Positions 33,616-41,577 of a stretch of DNA of 64,000 nucleotides are shown here, in pieces. Both the position numbers and the translations under genes were made by a program. The number at the start of each line of letters is the position of its first letter. Within the stretch, counting starts at the first letter, position 1. The notes beneath the pieces were generated by a model. The model was not told the origin of the DNA, did not search any database, and saw only the letters and a list, made by a program, of their open reading frames with translations. This DNA comes from Streptomyces sp. WAC05374 (lineage in GTDB: Bacteria > Actinomycetota > Actinomycetes > Streptomycetales > Streptomycetaceae), in the NCBI RefSeq assembly GCF_004353505.1, contig NZ_SMNQ01000004.1, positions 62,001-126,000 on the forward strand. Reading direction: 5' to 3'.

Positions 33616-34362
33616 ATGGAGCAGCCGCAGGTAGAGCATTCCGTCACGGACGGTGTCGCCACCGTCGTCATCAGCAATCCCGCCAAGCGCAACGCCATGA
33701 CGGCCGGCATGTGGCGCGCGCTGCCGGAGCTGCTCGCCTCACTGGCCGCCGACCGGGGCGTCCGGGCGCTGGTGCTGACCGGCGCGGGGTCCTCGTTCTG
33801 CGCCGGGGCGGACATCTCGGCGCTGCGCGAACCGGGTGACGAGCAGCAGTCACTGGCCGTGGAGGCCGAGGAGGCGCTGGCCCGCTTCCCCAAGCCGACC
33901 CTCGCCGCCGTGCGCGGGCACTGCGTGGGCGGCGGCAGTCAGCTCGCGGCCGCGTGCGACCTGCGGTTCGCCGAGGAGGGCGCGCTGTTCGGCATCACCC
34001 CGGCGAAGCTCGGCATCGTCTACCCCTCGTCCTCCACCCGGCGGCTGGTGTCGCTGGTGGGCCCCTCGGCCGCCAAGTACCTGCTGTTCTCGGGCGAGTT
34101 GATCGACACCGACCGCGCGCTGCGCACCGGGCTGGTGGACGAGGTGCTCCCGGCGGGCGGTCTGGACAAGCGGGTGGCGGAGTTCACCCGCGTGCTGGTC
34201 ACCCGCTCCGCGCTGACGCAGGCGGCGGCGAAGGAGTTCGCCGCCGGGCGGACCGACCGGGACGCGTACTGGGCGGAGCAGGCGCGCGGCAGCGGCGAGC
34301 GGGAGGAGGGCGTCGCCGCCTTCCTGGAGCGGCGGGCCCCCCGCTTCACCTACGAGGTGTAG
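33616..34362 (+). CDS. Enoyl-CoA hydratase/isomerase family protein
   Basis: 248 aa. Crotonase fold: SNPAKRNAM near 24, the oxyanion-hole segment GAGSSFCAGADIS near 59-71, and GHCVGGGSQLAAACDLRFA near 101-119. The position of the first catalytic Glu of classical hydratases is Ser in GGGSQ, and the second region reads ITPAKLGIVYPSSSTRRL, so classical hydration is not assured; isomerase, lyase or other crotonase chemistry is possible. The ATG at 33616 lies seven bases after TAGCAT, suggesting a leaderless mRNA; ATG at 33598 is an alternative. It is convergent with the DJ-1 gene, five bases apart. Confidence 0.88.
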   Translation: MEQPQVEHSVTDGVATVVISNPAKRNAMTAGMWRALPELLASLAADRGVRALVLTGAGSSFCAGADISALREPGDEQQSLAVEAEEALARFPKPTLAAVRGHCVGGGSQLAAACDLRFAEEGALFGITPAKLGIVYPSSSTRRLVSLVGPSAAKYLLFSGELIDTDRALRTGLVDEVLPAGGLDKRVAEFTRVLVTRSALTQAAAKEFAAGRTDRDAYWAEQARGSGEREEGVAAFLERRAPRFTYEV

Positions 34363-34367
34363 TCCGC

Positions 34368-34991
34368 TCAGGCGCCCTGGCCGCGCCAGTGGGCGACGAT
34401 CCTGGCGGGCGCCTTGGCCGGCGACCCGGCGTCGTACGGGGGCTGCGGGTCGTACTCGGTGAGCAACTGCACGGTCTGGGCGACCTCGTCGCCGGCGATC
34501 CGGCCGAGCAGGTGCAGGGCCATGTCGATGCCGGAGGAGACGCCGGCGGCGGTGACGTACTTGCCGTCGAAGACGACGCGCTCGTCCGTGGGTTCGGCGC
34601 CCAGGGCCCGCAGCTCGTCCATGGCCAGCCAGTGGGTGGTGGCGCGCCGGCCCTTCAGGAGGCCCGCCGCCGCCAGGAACAGCGAGCCGGTGCACACGGA
34701 GGTGGTCCAGGTGCTGGTGGCGTCGGCGGCGCGGAGCCACTCCAGCAGCTCCTGGTCCTTCACGGCCTCCCGCGTCTCGGGGCCGCCGGGGACGAGGAGG
34801 ATGTCCGGGCTGGGCACCTCGGCGAGCGTACGGTCGGCGACGAGGGCCAGGTTGCCCTGGTCGTTGCGGACGGGCCCGGTCTCCTTGGCGACGAAGACGG
34901 TCTCGGCTCCGGGGAGGTGGCTGATCAGCTCGAAGGGGCCGACGGCGTCGAGCGTGGTGAAGCCGGGGTAGAGGACGAAGGCGATCTGCAT
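34368..34991 (-). CDS. DJ-1/PfpI family protein (isonitrile-hydratase-like)
   Basis: 207 aa, ATG start preceded by AAAGGAA. The nucleophile elbow is SVCTGSLFLAAAGLL with Cys near residue 98, LVPGGP near 67 supplies the oxyanion turn, and RRATTHW follows as in isocyanide hydratases and GlxA-type domains. EYDPQPPYDAGSP near the C-terminus is typical of the InhA/PfpI-like stand-alone group. A related DJ-1 domain is fused to an AraC HTH in the next gene upstream on the same strand; the two may be co-expressed, across 184 bp of repeats. Activity is not predictable beyond the family. Confidence 0.88.
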   Translation of the reverse strand: MQIAFVLYPGFTTLDAVGPFELISHLPGAETVFVAKETGPVRNDQGNLALVADRTLAEVPSPDILLVPGGPETREAVKDQELLEWLRAADATSTWTTSVCTGSLFLAAAGLLKGRRATTHWLAMDELRALGAEPTDERVVFDGKYVTAAGVSSGIDMALHLLGRIAGDEVAQTVQLLTEYDPQPPYDAGSPAKAPARIVAHWRGQGA

Positions 34992-35100
34992 GAGTGCGGG
35001 TTCCTTTCGCTGGACGGGTCTTTTGGCGCGGGGCCGCCGGGGGCCGCCCTCGGGGCGCCCGCGGCGTGTCCGGGACGGCCCCGGGAGCCGGCCGGCCGGC

Positions 35101-35195
35101 GGCTCGGCGCCGGGGGCCGTCCCGGGGATGGTGGGCCGGCGGCTCGGCGCCGGGCGCCGTCCCGGGGATGGTGGGTCAGCGGCTCGGCGCCGGGG
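35101..35195. repeat. 40-bp tandem repeat (2.4 copies) straddling a stop codon
   Basis: Unit GGCTCGGCGCCGGGGGCCGT plus 20 more bases occupies 35101-35140; a second copy with three or four differences occupies 35141-35180; a third partial copy runs to 35195. The last copy encodes the C-terminus of the AraC-type regulator, with the stop codon at 35176-35178. The repeat thus copies coding sequence into the downstream spacer. Confidence 0.8.
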
Positions 35196-36144
35196 CGTGG
35201 AAGCGGCGCCGGTACTCGGCGGGCGGGGTGCCGAGCACCTTGAGGAAGGCGCGGCGCATCGCCTCGGGCGTGCCGTAGCCGGACGCGCGGGCGACCTCGT
35301 GGACGCCCCGGCCGGTGTCCTCCAGGAGGCGGCGGGCGTGTTCGAGGCGGACGCGCTCGACGTACCGCCCCGGTGTCGTGCCGGTCTCCGCCTGGAAGGC
35401 GCGGGCGAAGTGGCGCGGCGAGAGGCGGGCGCGCCCGGCCAGGGCGTCGACCGACAGGTCGGCGGACGGGTGCTCGGTGATGAACTGCTGGACCTCGCGC
35501 AGGGGTTCGCGGCGGGCGGTCTGCGCGGCGAGCTGGGCGCTGAACTGGGCCTGGTTGCCGGGGCGCCGGAGGAAGACCACCAGGTGGCGGGCGATGGTGA
35601 GCGCCGCGTCCCGGCCGAGGTCCTCCTCGACGAGGGCGAGGGCGAGGTCGATGCCCGCGGTGACCCCGGCGGAGGTGGCGAGGTTCCCGTCCCGTACGAA
35701 GATCGGGTCCGGGTCGACGTCCACCTCCGGGTGGGTGCGGGCGAGGTGGTCGCAGAACGCCCAGTGCGTGGTGGCGCGCCGGCCGTCGAGCAGGCCCGCC
35801 TCCGCGAGGAGGACGGCGCCTGTGCAGACCGAGACCAGGCGCTCGGCGCGCGGGGCGTGGACGCGCAGCCAGTCGACCAGGCGCGGGTCGGGGTCCAGGC
35901 TGCCCTCTCCGCCGGGGACCAGGAGGGTGTGCGGTGGCGGCGCGTCGGCCAGTGCGCCGTCGGCGGCCAGACGCAGGCCGCTCCGGGCGCGGACGGGCGC
36001 TCCGTCGAGCGAGGCGGTGCGGATCGGGTACGGGTCGCCGCCGGAGGTGAGGTGGGAGGCGCCGGCGAACACCTCCACCGGTCCGGTCACGTCCAGGCTC
36101 TGGACGCCGTCGAAGAGGACGACGAGTACGGGGCGCTGCGTCAT
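35176..36144 (-). CDS. GlxA-family regulator: DJ-1/PfpI sensor domain plus AraC-type HTH
   Basis: 322 aa from the ATG at 36144 with AAGG(A) upstream; an ATG at 36207 is less likely. Residues 5-180 form a DJ-1/PfpI domain (LLVPGGEGSL, SVCTGAVLLAEAGLLDGRRATTHW in two blocks near 105-128). Residues about 215-318 carry two AraC helix-turn-helix motifs (LSVDALAGRARLSPRHFARAF and GVHEVARASGYGTPEAMRRAF). Members regulate amino-compound or aldehyde metabolism in response to an unknown ligand. It is divergent from the SCO6745-family gene. Its 3' end lies in a tandem repeat. Confidence 0.9.
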   Translation of the reverse strand: MTQRPVLVVLFDGVQSLDVTGPVEVFAGASHLTSGGDPYPIRTASLDGAPVRARSGLRLAADGALADAPPPHTLLVPGGEGSLDPDPRLVDWLRVHAPRAERLVSVCTGAVLLAEAGLLDGRRATTHWAFCDHLARTHPEVDVDPDPIFVRDGNLATSAGVTAGIDLALALVEEDLGRDAALTIARHLVVFLRRPGNQAQFSAQLAAQTARREPLREVQQFITEHPSADLSVDALAGRARLSPRHFARAFQAETGTTPGRYVERVRLEHARRLLEDTGRGVHEVARASGYGTPEAMRRAFLKVLGTPPAEYRRRFHAPAPSR

Positions 36145-36230
36145 GCCCTTCATCCTTCGGGGCGGGCCGGACGGCCGCAATGACGAAGACCCCACCTTTC
36201 CTGCCATGGCGGGCCCGGCCCCTGGCGACG

Positions 36231-36246
36231 TACCAACCAGTCGGTA
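36231..36246. promoter_or_regulatory. TetR-type operator-like palindrome
   Basis: TACCAACCAGTCGGTA matches its reverse complement at 12 of 16 positions and resembles the TACCNACCNGTCGGTA sites bound by many actinobacterial TetR repressors. It overlaps the first two bases of the -10 box of the SCO6745-family gene and lies 87 bases before the divergent GlxA-type gene. Confidence 0.45.
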
Positions 36247-36250
36247 ACCT
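36245..36250 (+). promoter_or_regulatory. Candidate leaderless -10 box of the SCO6745-family gene
   Basis: TAACCT, seven bases, then ATG at 36258. It overlaps the operator-like palindrome, so binding there would block initiation. Confidence 0.4.
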
Positions 36251-36257
36251 GTGCCCC

Positions 36258-37121
36258 ATGACGACTCTGCCGCCGCGCGCCGGACGCCGCTGCCACAACG
36301 CCATCAATCCGCTGCACTCGACGGTGTACTTCTCGCCGGACTACGCCCGGGAGCTCGCGGCGCTCGGTGTCACGGACTCCAACGCCGCGTACTTCGCCGG
36401 ACGCGCCGCCGCCATGGGCGCGGTCGGGCCGGGGGTCGTCACGGCGTCCTTCTACAACTTCAACCACGAGCTCGTCGCCCGCCACCTGCCGGCCGTCTGG
36501 GACACCGCCGCCCCCGGGGCGGTGCTCGCGGCGCGGCTGCGCGCGGCCGACGCCACCCTGCGCCGGCTGCTCGGTGACGAGGCGGCCGGGTCGGAGGAGA
36601 TGGCCGAGGCCGCCCGGCTCGCGCTGCGGGCCACCGAGGCGTGCACCCGGCACGCCCGCCCCCTGTACGCCGCGCACGCCGACCTCCCGGTGCCCGAGGA
36701 GCCGCACCTGGCGTACTGGCACGCGGCGACACTGCTGCGCGAGCACCGGGGCGACGCCCACCTGGCCGCGCTGCTCGCCGCCGGGCTGGACCCGCTGGAG
36801 GCGCTGGTCAGCCACACGGCGACCGGCAAGGGCATGGCGCCCCGGTGGATCCTCGCCACGCGCGGCTGGCGGCGCGCCGACTGGGACGCGGCGGCCGGGC
36901 GGCTGCGCGGGCGCGGTCTGCTGGACGAGCGGGGCGAACTGACAGAGGCGGGCGCCGCCCTCCGGTCGGAGCTGGAGGAGCACACCGACCGCATGGACGC
37001 CGCGCCGTACGAGCACCTCGGCGAGGCCGGCGTCGAGCGGCTCACCGAGCTGGCACGCGGCTTCCTCGGCGCGGCCGTGGCGGCGGGCGCGTTCCCGCAG
37101 GACCTGGCCGGCAAGGGCTGA
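36258..37121 (+). CDS. SCO6745-family (SalK-type) helix-turn-helix protein
   Basis: 287 aa. RRCHNAINPLHSTVYFSPD near residues 9-28 is the characteristic start of the family; the segment ALGVTDSNAAYFAGRAAAMGAVGPG follows. A MarR/winged-helix-like C-terminal part spans about 190-240 (GWRRADWDAAAGRLRGRGLLDERGELT in two blocks). The name comes from an S. coelicolor homologue located, as here, near idi and the hopanoid genes. Function unknown; a regulatory or haem/flavin-related role has not been shown. A TetR-like operator and leaderless promoter precede it. Confidence 0.85.
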   Translation: MTTLPPRAGRRCHNAINPLHSTVYFSPDYARELAALGVTDSNAAYFAGRAAAMGAVGPGVVTASFYNFNHELVARHLPAVWDTAAPGAVLAARLRAADATLRRLLGDEAAGSEEMAEAARLALRATEACTRHARPLYAAHADLPVPEEPHLAYWHAATLLREHRGDAHLAALLAAGLDPLEALVSHTATGKGMAPRWILATRGWRRADWDAAAGRLRGRGLLDERGELTEAGAALRSELEEHTDRMDAAPYEHLGEAGVERLTELARGFLGAAVAAGAFPQDLAGKG

Positions 37122-37233
37122 CGTCCGGCGCGGGACGTTCCGGCGCGGACGGCCCACGGTCCGGTGCGGACGTTTCGGCGCGGGGGCGGCGGCAACCCGC
37201 AGGGGGCAACCAGAGAGCACGTGGAGGTGCCCC

Positions 37234-37365
37234 TTGCGTACGATCGCAGATTTCTTCCGCATGATCGGCTCGGCCGTCGCCACCGTCGTCACCCTGCCGT
37301 TCCGGCTGCTGGCACGGCTCTTCGGCGGGGCCTCGCGGGGCGGGGGCAGGGCGCGCCGCGCCTGA
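37234..37365 (+). CDS. LPFR-motif small protein
   Basis: 43 aa, TTG start with GGAGG six bases upstream. The sequence has an amphipathic or membrane-adjacent segment, MIGSAVATVVTLPFRLLARLF in two parts, containing the LPFR motif at 21-24, and an Arg/Gly-rich tail (SRGGGRARRA). Small proteins with this motif are conserved in Streptomyces and of unknown role. It ends 83 bases before tex. Confidence 0.8.
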   Translation: MRTIADFFRMIGSAVATVVTLPFRLLARLFGGASRGGGRARRA

Positions 37366-37448
37366 CGACGGGGCACGCGACACGTCGCACGGTGACCCGG
37401 CAGAATGCAACGGCAAGCTGGAGGCACGAGAAGGCGAGTCGGGACACC

Positions 37449-39881
37449 GTGACGACGTCCATCGAAGGCAGGATCGCCGAGGAGCTCGGCGTACGCGAGC
37501 GGCAGGTGAAGGCGGCCGTCGAGCTGCTCGACGGCGGGTCGACCGTGCCGTTCATCGCGCGCTACCGCAAGGAAGCGACCGAGATGCTCGACGACGCGCA
37601 GTTGCGCACGCTCGAGGAGCGGCTGCGCTACCTGCGGGAGCTGGAGGACCGGCGGGCCGCCGTCCTCGACTCCGTGCGCGAGCAGGGCAAGCTCACCGAG
37701 GAGCTGGAGGCGAGCATCCGGGCGGCCGAGACCAAGGCGCGCCTGGAGGACATCTACCTGCCGTTCAAGCCGAAGCGGCGCACCAAGGCGCAGATGGCGC
37801 GCGAGGCAGGGCTGGAGCCGCTGGCCGACGGGCTGCTCGGCGACCCGTCGGTGGAGCCGCTCGCCGCCGCCGCCGCGTTCGTCGACGCCGGCAAGGGCGT
37901 CGCGGACCCCGCCGCCGCGCTGGAGGGCGCCCGCGCCATCCTCGCCGAGCGGTTCTCGGAGGACGCCGACCTGATCGGCGAGCTGCGCGAGCGGATGTGG
38001 ACGCGCGGGCGGCTGGCCGCCAGGGTGCGGGAGGGCAAGGAGGAGGCCGGCGCCAAGTTCGCCGACTACTTCGACTTCTCGGAGCCGTTCACCGAACTCC
38101 CCTCGCACCGGGTGCTGGCGATGCTGCGCGGCGAGAAGGAGGAGGTCCTCGACCTGGTCCTGGAGCCCGAGGAGCCGGTCGAGGGGCCGTCCTCGTACGA
38201 GGGGATCATCGCCTCCCGGTTCGGGATCTCGCAGCAGGGCCGGCCGGGCGACAAGTGGCTCGGCGAAACCGTCCGCTGGGCGTGGCGCACCCGCGTGCTG
38301 GTCCACCTCGGCATCGACCTGCGGCTGCGGCTGCGCACAGCGGCGGAGGACGAGGCCGTACGCGTCTTCGCCGCGAACCTGCGCGACCTGCTGCTCGCCG
38401 CGCCCGCCGGTACGCGGGCGACGCTGGGCCTGGACCCCGGTTTCCGTACCGGCGTGAAGGTCGCCGTCGTGGACGCGACCGGCAAGGTCGTCGCCACCGA
38501 CACGATCCATCCGCACGTGCCGGCCAACAAGTGGGACCAGTCGCTCTCGGCCCTGGCGCGGCTGGCGAAGGAGCACGCGGTCGAGCTGGTCGCCATCGGC
38601 AACGGCACCGCGTCGCGTGAGACCGACAAGCTCGCCGGTGAACTGATCGCCCGGCACCCGGAGCTGAACCTCACCAAGGTGATGGTGTCGGAGGCGGGCG
38701 CGTCCGTGTACTCGGCGTCCGCGTTCGCCTCGCAGGAGCTGCCGGACCTCGACGTGTCGCTGCGCGGCGCCGTCTCGATCGCGCGCCGGCTCCAGGACCC
38801 GCTCGCCGAGCTGGTGAAGATCGACCCGAAGTCGATCGGCGTCGGCCAGTACCAGCACGACCTGTCCGAGGTGAAGCTGTCCCGGTCGCTGGACGCGGTG
38901 GTCGAGGACTGCGTGAACGGCGTCGGCGTCGACGTCAACACCGCGTCCGCCCCGCTCCTTTCGCGCGTTTCGGGCATCGGGGCGGGCCTCGCCGAGAACA
39001 TCGTGGCCCACCGGGACGCCAACGGCCCCTTCCGGTCGCGCAAGGCGCTCAAGAACGTGCCGCGGCTCGGCCCGAAGGCGTACGAGCAGTGCGCGGGCTT
39101 CCTCCGCATCCGGGGCGGCGACGACCCGCTGGACGCGTCCAGCGTGCACCCCGAGGCGTATCCGGTGGTGCGGCGGATGGTGAAGACGACGGGCGGCGAG
39201 GTGGCCTCGCTGATCGGCAACACCTCGGTGCTGCGGTCGCTGCGGCCGGACGACTTCGTCGACGAGACGTTCGGTCTGCCGACGGTCACGGACATCCTGC
39301 GCGAGCTGGAGAAGCCGGGGCGCGACCCGAGGCCCGCGTTCAGGACGGCCACCTTCAAGGAGGGCGTCGAGAAGATCGGCGACCTGGAGCCGGGGATGGT
39401 GCTGGAGGGCGTCGTCACCAACGTGGCCGCCTTCGGCGCGTTCGTGGACGTCGGCGTGCACCAGGACGGGCTCGTCCACGTGTCGGCGATGTCCCGGAAC
39501 TTCGTCAAGGACCCGCGCGAGGTGGTCAAGCCGGGCGACGTGGTGAAGGTGAAGGTGCTGGACGTCGACATCCCGCGCAAGCGGATCTCGCTGACGCTGC
39601 GGCTGGACGACCAGCGGTCCGGTACGGACGGGGCGTCGCCCAAGCGCGAACGCGGCGGCCGGCCGCCCCAGCAGCGCCAGGGCAGCGGTGGCGGAAACGG
39701 CGGCGACCGGCGCGGCGGTGGCGGTGGCGGCGGTGACCGTCGCGGTGGCGGCGGTGGCGGCGGTTCCCGGGGCGGCGGGCGTCCCGCACAGGCCCCCGCG
39801 CCGGCCAACAGCGCCATGGCGGACGCCCTGCGCAAGGCGGGCCTGCTCGGCGGAGGCGGCGGCGGGAAGGGCCGCCGGTGA
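37449..39881 (+). CDS. tex: Tex-family RNA-binding transcription accessory protein
   Basis: 810 aa from the GTG at 37449; no strong ribosome binding site is visible, and the frame is open further upstream without Tex similarity. Order: Tex N-terminal helical region (residues 1-190, with GSTVPFIARYRKEATEMLDD near 29-48), YqgF/RNase-H-like domain near 325-450 (LGLDPGFRTGVKVAVVDATG), helix-hairpin-helix region near 500-570 (VNTASAPLLSRVSGIGAGLA), and S1 domain near 640-710 (VEGVVTNVAAFGAFVDVG). The last 90 residues are Gly/Arg-rich (GGDRRGGGGGGGDRRGG) and end in MADALRKAGLLG. Tex binds RNA and the transcription machinery. A 10-bp hairpin separates it from the convergent ABC-F gene. Confidence 0.95.
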   Translation: MTTSIEGRIAEELGVRERQVKAAVELLDGGSTVPFIARYRKEATEMLDDAQLRTLEERLRYLRELEDRRAAVLDSVREQGKLTEELEASIRAAETKARLEDIYLPFKPKRRTKAQMAREAGLEPLADGLLGDPSVEPLAAAAAFVDAGKGVADPAAALEGARAILAERFSEDADLIGELRERMWTRGRLAARVREGKEEAGAKFADYFDFSEPFTELPSHRVLAMLRGEKEEVLDLVLEPEEPVEGPSSYEGIIASRFGISQQGRPGDKWLGETVRWAWRTRVLVHLGIDLRLRLRTAAEDEAVRVFAANLRDLLLAAPAGTRATLGLDPGFRTGVKVAVVDATGKVVATDTIHPHVPANKWDQSLSALARLAKEHAVELVAIGNGTASRETDKLAGELIARHPELNLTKVMVSEAGASVYSASAFASQELPDLDVSLRGAVSIARRLQDPLAELVKIDPKSIGVGQYQHDLSEVKLSRSLDAVVEDCVNGVGVDVNTASAPLLSRVSGIGAGLAENIVAHRDANGPFRSRKALKNVPRLGPKAYEQCAGFLRIRGGDDPLDASSVHPEAYPVVRRMVKTTGGEVASLIGNTSVLRSLRPDDFVDETFGLPTVTDILRELEKPGRDPRPAFRTATFKEGVEKIGDLEPGMVLEGVVTNVAAFGAFVDVGVHQDGLVHVSAMSRNFVKDPREVVKPGDVVKVKVLDVDIPRKRISLTLRLDDQRSGTDGASPKRERGGRPPQQRQGSGGGNGGDRRGGGGGGGDRRGGGGGGGSRGGGRPAQAPAPANSAMADALRKAGLLGGGGGGKGRR

Positions 39882-39895
39882 ACTGACGCGAGGGT

Positions 39896-39920
39896 CCGGC
39901 CCCGGGACTTCCGGGGCCGG
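39896..39920. terminator. Bidirectional hairpin between tex and the ABC-F gene
   Basis: CCGGCCCCGG and CCGGGGCCGG form a perfect 10-bp stem around the loop GACTT. It lies 14 bases after the tex stop and 3 bases before the ABC-F stop on the other strand, so it can serve both. Confidence 0.8.
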
Positions 39921-39923
39921 CCG

Positions 39924-41564
39924 TCAGTACTCGGTGACCTTGCCGTCGGCGACCTCGATGCGGCGGGTGGTGTGCACCGCGTCGAGCATGCGCCGGTCGT
40001 GGGTGACCAGCAGCAGGGTTCCCGGGTACGCGTCGAGGGCCGACTCGAGCTGTTCGATGGCCGGCAGGTCCAGGTGGTTGGTCGGCTCGTCCAGGACCAG
40101 CAGGTTCACGCCGCGGCCCTGGAGCAGGGCGAGGGCGGCACGGGTGCGTTCGCCCGGTGAGAGGGACGTCGCCGGGCGCGTGACGTGGTGGGCCTTGAGG
40201 CCGAACTTGGCGAGCAGGGTGCGCACGTCGGCCGGCTCCGTGCCGGGGACGGCCGCACAGAACGCCTCCAGCAGGGACTCCTGCCCGTGGAAGAGCCGCC
40301 TGGCCTGGTCGACCTCCCCGACCACGACGCCCGCGCCGAGCGAGGCGTGCCCGGCGTCCAGCGGGAGGCGGCCGAGGAGCGCGGCGAGCAGGGTCGACTT
40401 GCCCGCGCCGTTGGCGCCGGTGATGGCGACCCGGTCGGCCCAGTCGATCCGGAGCGACACCGGGCCGAGGCGGAAGTCGCCCCGGACGGCCTCGGCCTCG
40501 CGCAGGGTGGCCACGACCGCGCCGGAGCGCGGGGCGGCGGCGATCTCCATCCGCAGCTCCCACTCCTTGCGGGGCTCCTCGACGACGTCCAGCCGCTCGA
40601 TCATGCGCTGGGTCTGCCGCGCCTTGGCGGCCTGCTTCTCGCTCGCCTCGCTGCGGAACTTGCGGCCGATCTTGTCGTTGTCGCCGCCGGCCTTGCGGCG
40701 GGCGTTCTTGACGCCCTTGTCCATCCAGGACCGCTGCATCTGGGCGCGGCCCTCCAGGGCGGCCTTCTTGTCGGCGTACTCCTCGTAGTCCTCGCGGGCG
40801 TGCCGGCGGGCGGTCTCGCGCTCCTCCAGGTACGCCTCGTATCCGCCCCCGTACAGCCGGATCTGCTGCTGCGCCAGGTCCAGTTCGAGCACCTTCGTCA
40901 CGGTACGGGCGAGGAACTCACGGTCGTGGCTGATGACGACCGTTCCCGCGCGCAGCCCCTGGACGAAGCGCTCCAGCCGTTCCAGGCCGTCCAGGTCCAG
41001 GTCGTTGGTCGGCTCGTCGAGCAGGAACACGTCGTAACGGGACAGGAGCAGGGAGGCGAGGCCCGCGCGGGCCGCCTGGCCGCCGGAGAGGGACGTCATC
41101 GGCCGGTCGAGCCCTACGGTCAGGCCGAGGGAGCCGGCGACCTCCTCGGCGCGTTCGTCGAGGTCGGCGCCGCCGAGGCCGAGCCAGCGCTCCAGGGCGG
41201 CGGCGTAGGCGTCGTCGGCGCCGGGCGTGCCGTCGACGAGGCCCTGGGTGGCCTCGTCCATCGCCGCCTGGGCGGCGGCGACGCCGGTGCGGCGGGCGAG
41301 GAAGCCGCGCACGGTCTCCCCCGGCCGGCGGTCCGGCTCCTGCGGGAGGTGGCCGACCGTCGCGGTGGGCGGCGACAGGCGCAGCTCGCCGTGCTCGGGC
41401 GTGTCGAGCCCGGCGAGGAGGCGCAGCAGGGTCGACTTGCCGGCGCCGTTCACGCCGACGAGGCCGATCACGTCGCCGGGTGCGACGACGAGGTCGAGGC
41501 CGGAGAAGAGGGATCGTTCGCCGTGGCCGGCGGCGAGGTCCTTGGCGACGAGGGTGGCAGTCAT
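39924..41564 (-). CDS. ABC-F type ATP-binding protein
   Basis: 546 aa, two ATPase domains and no membrane segments. Walker A motifs GVNGAGKST near 37 and GANGAGKST near 383; signatures LSGGQAARA near 160 and LSPGERTRA near 467; Walker B FLLDEPTNDLD and LVLDEPTNHLD. The inter-domain linker (about 235-330) is charged with YLEERETARRHAREDYEEYADK. ABC-F proteins act on the ribosome, in translation regulation or protection from macrolide-, lincosamide- or similar antibiotics. No antibiotic cluster is nearby, so a housekeeping or intrinsic-resistance role is open. Start ATG at 41564. Confidence 0.92.
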   Translation of the reverse strand: MTATLVAKDLAAGHGERSLFSGLDLVVAPGDVIGLVGVNGAGKSTLLRLLAGLDTPEHGELRLSPPTATVGHLPQEPDRRPGETVRGFLARRTGVAAAQAAMDEATQGLVDGTPGADDAYAAALERWLGLGGADLDERAEEVAGSLGLTVGLDRPMTSLSGGQAARAGLASLLLSRYDVFLLDEPTNDLDLDGLERLERFVQGLRAGTVVISHDREFLARTVTKVLELDLAQQQIRLYGGGYEAYLEERETARRHAREDYEEYADKKAALEGRAQMQRSWMDKGVKNARRKAGGDNDKIGRKFRSEASEKQAAKARQTQRMIERLDVVEEPRKEWELRMEIAAAPRSGAVVATLREAEAVRGDFRLGPVSLRIDWADRVAITGANGAGKSTLLAALLGRLPLDAGHASLGAGVVVGEVDQARRLFHGQESLLEAFCAAVPGTEPADVRTLLAKFGLKAHHVTRPATSLSPGERTRAALALLQGRGVNLLVLDEPTNHLDLPAIEQLESALDAYPGTLLLVTHDRRMLDAVHTTRRIEVADGKVTEY

Positions 41565-41577
41565 CAGGGGGTCGATC

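Noticed and set aside
36150..39479. 1109-codon minus-strand frame opposite tex
   Set aside because: It is antisense to a complete, well-conserved tex gene, has shadow composition (Val/Leu/Arg-rich) and no recognisable domain.
39924..41564. ABC-F gene as part of an antibiotic biosynthesis or resistance cluster
   Set aside because: No biosynthetic core enzyme lies nearby, and ABC-F proteins are common housekeeping genes in actinomycetes.
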